A DNA stretch of 64,000 bases, taken from assembly GCF_017916295.1 (NCBI RefSeq), contig NZ_JAFMSS010000006.1, positions 124,001 to 188,000 on the forward strand. Direction: 5' to 3'. Positions 61,125 through 64,000 of this stretch are shown here, piece by piece. The position numbers and the translations under genes were made by a program. The notes below the pieces were generated by a model, which searched no databases, had not been told where the DNA came from, and was given only the letters and a program-made list of their open reading frames with translations. Every line of letters begins with the position of its first letter. Position 1 is the stretch's first letter. Source of the stretch: Rubellimicrobium arenae. GTDB lineage: Bacteria; Pseudomonadota; Alphaproteobacteria; Rhodobacterales; Rhodobacteraceae.

Positions 61125-61544
61125 ATGGCCTACTGGCTCTTCAAGTCCGAGCCGGACGTCTTCAGTTGGGACCAGCAGGTCGCCCTGGGCGACGCCGGCG
61201 GCGAGTGGCACGGGGTCCGCAATTACCAGGCCCGCAACAACATGCGTGCGATGGTTCCCGGCGACCGTGGGTTCTTTTATCATTCCCAGAAGGGGCGCGA
61301 GGTGGTCGGGATCGTCGAGGTCATCTGCACCGCGCACCCCGACAGCACCTCCGAGGACCCGCGCTGGGACTGCGTCGATCTGCGCGCCCTGCGTCCCCTG
61401 ACCCGGGCCGTCACGCTCGATGAGATCAGGGCGGAGCCGGGCTTGGCCGACATGGTGCTGGTGAGGAACAGCCGACTGTCGGTCCAACCCGTTCGTCCCG
61501 AGGAATGGCAACGGATCTGCGAGTTGGGCGGGACGGAGCCCTGA
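61125..61544 (+). CDS. EVE-domain protein
   Basis: The 139-residue protein begins 'MAYWLFKSEPDVFSWDQ' and contains 'WHGVRNYQARNNMRAMVPGD' and 'FFYHSQKGREVVGIVEV', the EVE/PUA-like fold that reads modified bases. Family members are widespread and their role is unclear. AAAGGAAG precedes the ATG. It follows gpsA by 31 bases, and a terminator-like hairpin follows the gene. Confidence 0.93.
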   Translation: MAYWLFKSEPDVFSWDQQVALGDAGGEWHGVRNYQARNNMRAMVPGDRGFFYHSQKGREVVGIVEVICTAHPDSTSEDPRWDCVDLRALRPLTRAVTLDEIRAEPGLADMVLVRNSRLSVQPVRPEEWQRICELGGTEP

Positions 61545-61609
61545 GCCAGCCGGTCCTTGGGCCACATGCCCGGATCGCGCTACACCGAAGCAGTTCCTGG
61601 AAATGCATG

Positions 61610-61641
61610 AAGGGGTTCCGCAGGACGGAGCGGAACCCCTT
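61610..61641 (+). terminator. Terminator hairpin after the EVE-domain gene
   Basis: A perfect 12-bp stem, AAGGGGTTCCGC (61610-61621) and GCGGAACCCCTT (61630-61641), with an 8-base loop, followed by CTCCTC. Stable, with a pyrimidine-rich tail. Confidence 0.65.
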
Positions 61642-61776
61642 CTCCTCACCCGCGCTCCCACACGCGACGAAGGTCTTGGTCCGAACCGTCCTGGCTCATG
61701 GCGGTACTAGCATCGCAACGCCGACGAACCAAATGCCAAGCGCCAAGAATTTTAGTCAATTGCCTGAATACGAAGA

Positions 61777-61800
61777 AGGCCCCCGGCATCCCGGAGGCCT
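61777..61800 (-). terminator. Terminator hairpin after ahcY
   Basis: On the minus strand a 10-bp stem with one mismatch (61777-61786 against 61791-61800) ends in GGGGGCCT followed by TCTTCG. It lies 54 bases after the ahcY stop. Confidence 0.5.
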
Positions 61801-61853
61801 GTTCCGCAAAGTCGGAGCGCCGGAGTCCTCCGGCCTTGGTCGGGCGGGTGCCC

Positions 61854-63248
61854 TCAGTAGCGGTAATGTTCAGGCTTGAAGGGGCCTTCGACCGTCACGC
61901 CGATGTAGTCGGCCTGATCCTTCTTGAGTTCGGTGAGCTTGGCCCCGATCTTCTTGAGGTGGAGCTTCGCCACCTTCTCGTCCAGCGTCTTGGGCAGGAT
62001 GTAGACGCCCGGCGCATAGTCGCCCGGCTTCGTCCACAGCTCGATCTGGGCCAGAACCTGGTTCGAGAACGAAGCCGACATCACGAAGCTGGGGTGGCCG
62101 GTGGCGTTGCCGAGGTTGAGGAGCCGCCCTTCGGACAGGAGGATGATCCGGTTGCCCGACGGCATCTCGATCATGTCCACCTGTTCCTTGATGTTCGTCC
62201 ACTTGTGGTTGCGGAGTGCTGCGACCTGGATCTCGTTGTCGAAGTGGCCGATGTTGCCGACGATCGCCATGTCCTTCATCTCGCGCATGTGCTCGAGCCG
62301 GATGACGTCCTTGTTGCCGGTCGTAGTGATGAAGATGTCCGCGGTCGCGACCTCGTCCTCGAGGAGCGTGACCTCATAGCCGTCCATCGCCGCCTGCAGC
62401 GCGCAGATCGGATCGACCTCGGTGACCTTCACGCGGGCGCCCGCGCCGCGCAAGCTGGCAGCCGAGCCCTTGCCCACGTCGCCGTAGCCACAGACCACCG
62501 CGACCTTGCCGGCCATCATGGTGTCGGTGGCGCGGCGGATGCCGTCCACCAGCGATTCCTTGCAGCCGTACTTGTTGTCGAACTTGGACTTGGTGACGGA
62601 GTCGTTCACGTTGATCGCCGGGAAGGGCAGCAGGCCCTTCTTGTGAAGGTCGTAAAGACGCTTCACGCCCGTCGTCGTTTCCTCGCTGACGCCGCGGATC
62701 GCCTCGCGCTGCTGGGTGAACCAGCCGGGCGCCTCCGCGAGACGCTTCCTGATCTGGTTGAAAAGGCAGACCTCCTCATCCGAGGTCGGCACGGCGATCA
62801 CGTCCGTTTCGCCATTCTCGACGCGTGCGCCGAGCAGGATGTAAAGCGTGGCGTCACCGCCGTCGTCCAGGATCATGTTGGCCGTGCCTTCCGGGAACTG
62901 GAAGATCCGGTCGGTGTAGGTCCAGTACTCCTCCAGGGTTTCGCCCTTGATGGCGAAGACGGGGATGCCGCGGTCGGCGATGGCCGCCGCCGCGTGATCC
63001 TGGGTGGAGAAGATGTTGCACGAGGCCCAACGGACCTCGGCCCCGAGGTCCACCAGCGTTTCGATCAGGACGGCGGTCTGGATGGTCATGTGGAGCGATC
63101 CCGCGATGCGGGCGCCCTTGAGCGGCTTGCTCGCGCCGAACTCCTCGCGCAGCGCCATGAGGCCCGGCATCTCGGTCTCGGCGATGGCGAGCTCCTTGCG
63201 CCCGAAGGCGGCAAGGCCGAGGTCCTTGACGATGTGGTCGGCGGGCAT
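61854..63248 (-). CDS. ahcY: Adenosylhomocysteinase
   Basis: The 464-residue enzyme has 'MPGLMALREEFGASKPLKGA' and 'GSLHMTIQTAVLIETLVDLG' near the N-terminus, 'CNIFSTQDHAAAAI', the NAD-binding 'VCGYGDVGKGSA' and 'NIGHFDNEIQVAAL', and ends with 'KPEHYRY'. It hydrolyses S-adenosylhomocysteine to adenosine and homocysteine, regenerating methylation capacity. The length fits the bacterial type with the 40-residue insertion. No riboswitch could be confirmed upstream. Confidence 0.96.
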   Translation of the reverse strand: MPADHIVKDLGLAAFGRKELAIAETEMPGLMALREEFGASKPLKGARIAGSLHMTIQTAVLIETLVDLGAEVRWASCNIFSTQDHAAAAIADRGIPVFAIKGETLEEYWTYTDRIFQFPEGTANMILDDGGDATLYILLGARVENGETDVIAVPTSDEEVCLFNQIRKRLAEAPGWFTQQREAIRGVSEETTTGVKRLYDLHKKGLLPFPAINVNDSVTKSKFDNKYGCKESLVDGIRRATDTMMAGKVAVVCGYGDVGKGSAASLRGAGARVKVTEVDPICALQAAMDGYEVTLLEDEVATADIFITTTGNKDVIRLEHMREMKDMAIVGNIGHFDNEIQVAALRNHKWTNIKEQVDMIEMPSGNRIILLSEGRLLNLGNATGHPSFVMSASFSNQVLAQIELWTKPGDYAPGVYILPKTLDEKVAKLHLKKIGAKLTELKKDQADYIGVTVEGPFKPEHYRY

Positions 63249-63367
63249 GCGCGGCTCCTTCTTGGGCGTGTTCAGCGGCGGGACTTAGCATTCCCCTCGT
63301 TAACCGGCAATTACTTGGCGAACCCCGGCCGGGCTGGCTACATCGCGCAAGCACGACGGAGGTCAAG

Positions 63368-63949
63368 GTGGTCAGGCGCGCATGGCAACGGATGCTTTCG
63401 GGACGGCGGCTGGACCTGCTCGACCCCACGCCCTTCGACATCGAGGTCGAGGACATCGCCCACGGCCTGGCCTTCGTGGCCCGCTGGAATGGCCAGACGG
63501 TCGGGGACTGGCCCTACTCCGTGGCCGAGCATTCCCTTCTTGTGGAAGAGATCTTCGGAGCGACGGCCCCCGACCCGACGACGCGCTGGCGTCTGGCCGC
63601 GCTGCTGCATGACGCCCCCGAATACGTCATCGGCGACATGATCTCGCCCGTGAAGACCGTTCTGGGAGAAGGTTATGGCGCGCTCGACGCGCGGCTCGCA
63701 GCGGCAGTGCACCTCCGCTTCGGCCTGCCGGCCACCCTCCCGCGGGAGGTCAAGGCAGCCATCAAGAAAGCGGACCGGATCAGCGCCTGGCTGGAGGCCA
63801 CTCGGATCGCCGGTTTCTCAGTGGCCGAGGCCGATCGCATCTTCGGGCGTCCGCCCGATGGAGTGCTCGCCGGCCTCGTGCTTCGGCTCAGGCCGCCGAT
63901 GGAAACGCGCGCTGCGTTCCTTCGGCGGCATTCGGAACTCGCCGAATGA
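63368..63949 (+). CDS. HD-domain phosphohydrolase (YfbR-like)
   Basis: The 193-residue protein has 'GDWPYSVAEHSLLVEEI' (first His), 'LAALLHDAPEYVIGDMISPV' (the HD pair) and 'IKKADRISAWLEATRIAG' (last Asp), the metal-binding set of HD hydrolases close to YfbR 5'-nucleotidases. It probably dephosphorylates nucleoside monophosphates. The GTG start follows GGAGGTCAAG. It overlaps a further start codon at 63946 (ATGA). Confidence 0.85.
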   Translation: MVRRAWQRMLSGRRLDLLDPTPFDIEVEDIAHGLAFVARWNGQTVGDWPYSVAEHSLLVEEIFGATAPDPTTRWRLAALLHDAPEYVIGDMISPVKTVLGEGYGALDARLAAAVHLRFGLPATLPREVKAAIKKADRISAWLEATRIAGFSVAEADRIFGRPPDGVLAGLVLRLRPPMETRAAFLRRHSELAE

Positions 63950-64000
63950 CGGTTCACCCGAGGCGCGGCCAGACCACGCGGCGCAAGCGACGCATCCTCC
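63946..64000 (+). CDS. Start of a further gene, cut by the window end
   Basis: An ATG overlaps the HD-gene stop (ATGA) and opens 'MTVHPRRGQTTRRKRRIL', a frame still open at the window end. Basic and too short to assign. Confidence 0.35.
   Translation, partial: MTVHPRRGQTTRRKRRIL

Noticed and set aside
63249..63367. SAH or SAM riboswitch before ahcY
   Set aside because: ahcY leaders sometimes carry one, but I could not build the required pseudoknot or conserved core from the 119 bases; no support by eye.
61698..63641. 647-residue plus-strand frame opposite ahcY
   Set aside because: His/Asp/Val-rich shadow of a highly conserved enzyme gene.
1..64000. CRISPR array or rRNA genes
   Set aside because: No regularly spaced short repeats and no 16S, 23S or 5S landmarks were seen on either strand.

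Overview
The window is a GC-rich alphaproteobacterial segment, most likely from the Rhodobacterales. The best evidence is the conserved right end: a HemY-like protein, a Mic60/mitofilin-like membrane protein, hemD, tsaD-gpsA, an EVE-domain gene, ahcY and an HD phosphohydrolase. That block is ordinary chromosome. Most of what lies to its left is accessory DNA with regulators, insertion-sequence debris, a stress-tolerance cluster and a defence island. The lineage call is inferred from gene content and composition.

Layout. 1-11.2 kb: small membrane proteins (two DUF4386-type), GNAT acetyltransferase, YrdB, a minus-strand run wrbA / DsbA-like / DUF1127 / EamA exporter, three LysR regulators (the first cut by the window edge), a DUF4396 protein and a DeoR regulator with an MFS transporter. 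11.6-15 kb: a large hybrid PAS/GAF histidine kinase. 15-26 kb: gene-poor, mobile-looking DNA with two paralogous winged-helix-like genes that share an identical 280-bp upstream segment, an IstB relic, a three-gene AAA-ATPase cluster with a frameshifted zinc-ribbon gene, a tRNA-like Ile(UAU) gene, an XRE regulator, a WGR protein and an AT-rich structured stretch. 26-32 kb: a receiver protein, HU, an orphan ParD-like gene, a second hybrid kinase and a HisKA_2-type kinase split by an IS5-family (IS427-group) element.

32.5-42.6 kb: transposase debris and a 132-bp MITE-like element abut the C-terminal stub of a Clp/Hsp100 ATPase, followed by ftsH, an SPW-repeat membrane protein, an omega-like RNA polymerase subunit, an NDUFS4-like protein, two Hsp20 chaperones, an AI-2E-type membrane protein, a DegP-like protein that has lost all three catalytic residues, and an HdeA-like periplasmic protein. 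The set resembles the transmissible protein-quality-control loci (LHR/TLQ/tLST) of other proteobacteria but has a different composition. One Hsp20 gene carries a heat-shock-type promoter and a ROSE-like leader.

42.7-54.9 kb: a genomic island ending at tRNA-Thr(CGU) with a P4-type integrase and AlpA. It holds an HNH protein, a serine recombinase with a nested palindrome, an unassigned three-gene module whose last product joins GIY-YIG nuclease, DEDDh exonuclease and a C-terminal beta-rich domain, and a type II CBASS system (CD-NTase, Cap2, Cap3) with two divergently transcribed effectors, HNH-SAVED (Cap5-like) and patatin phospholipase (CapV-like). The dual-effector CBASS and the neighbouring GIY-YIG/DEDDh module are the best candidates for new biology.
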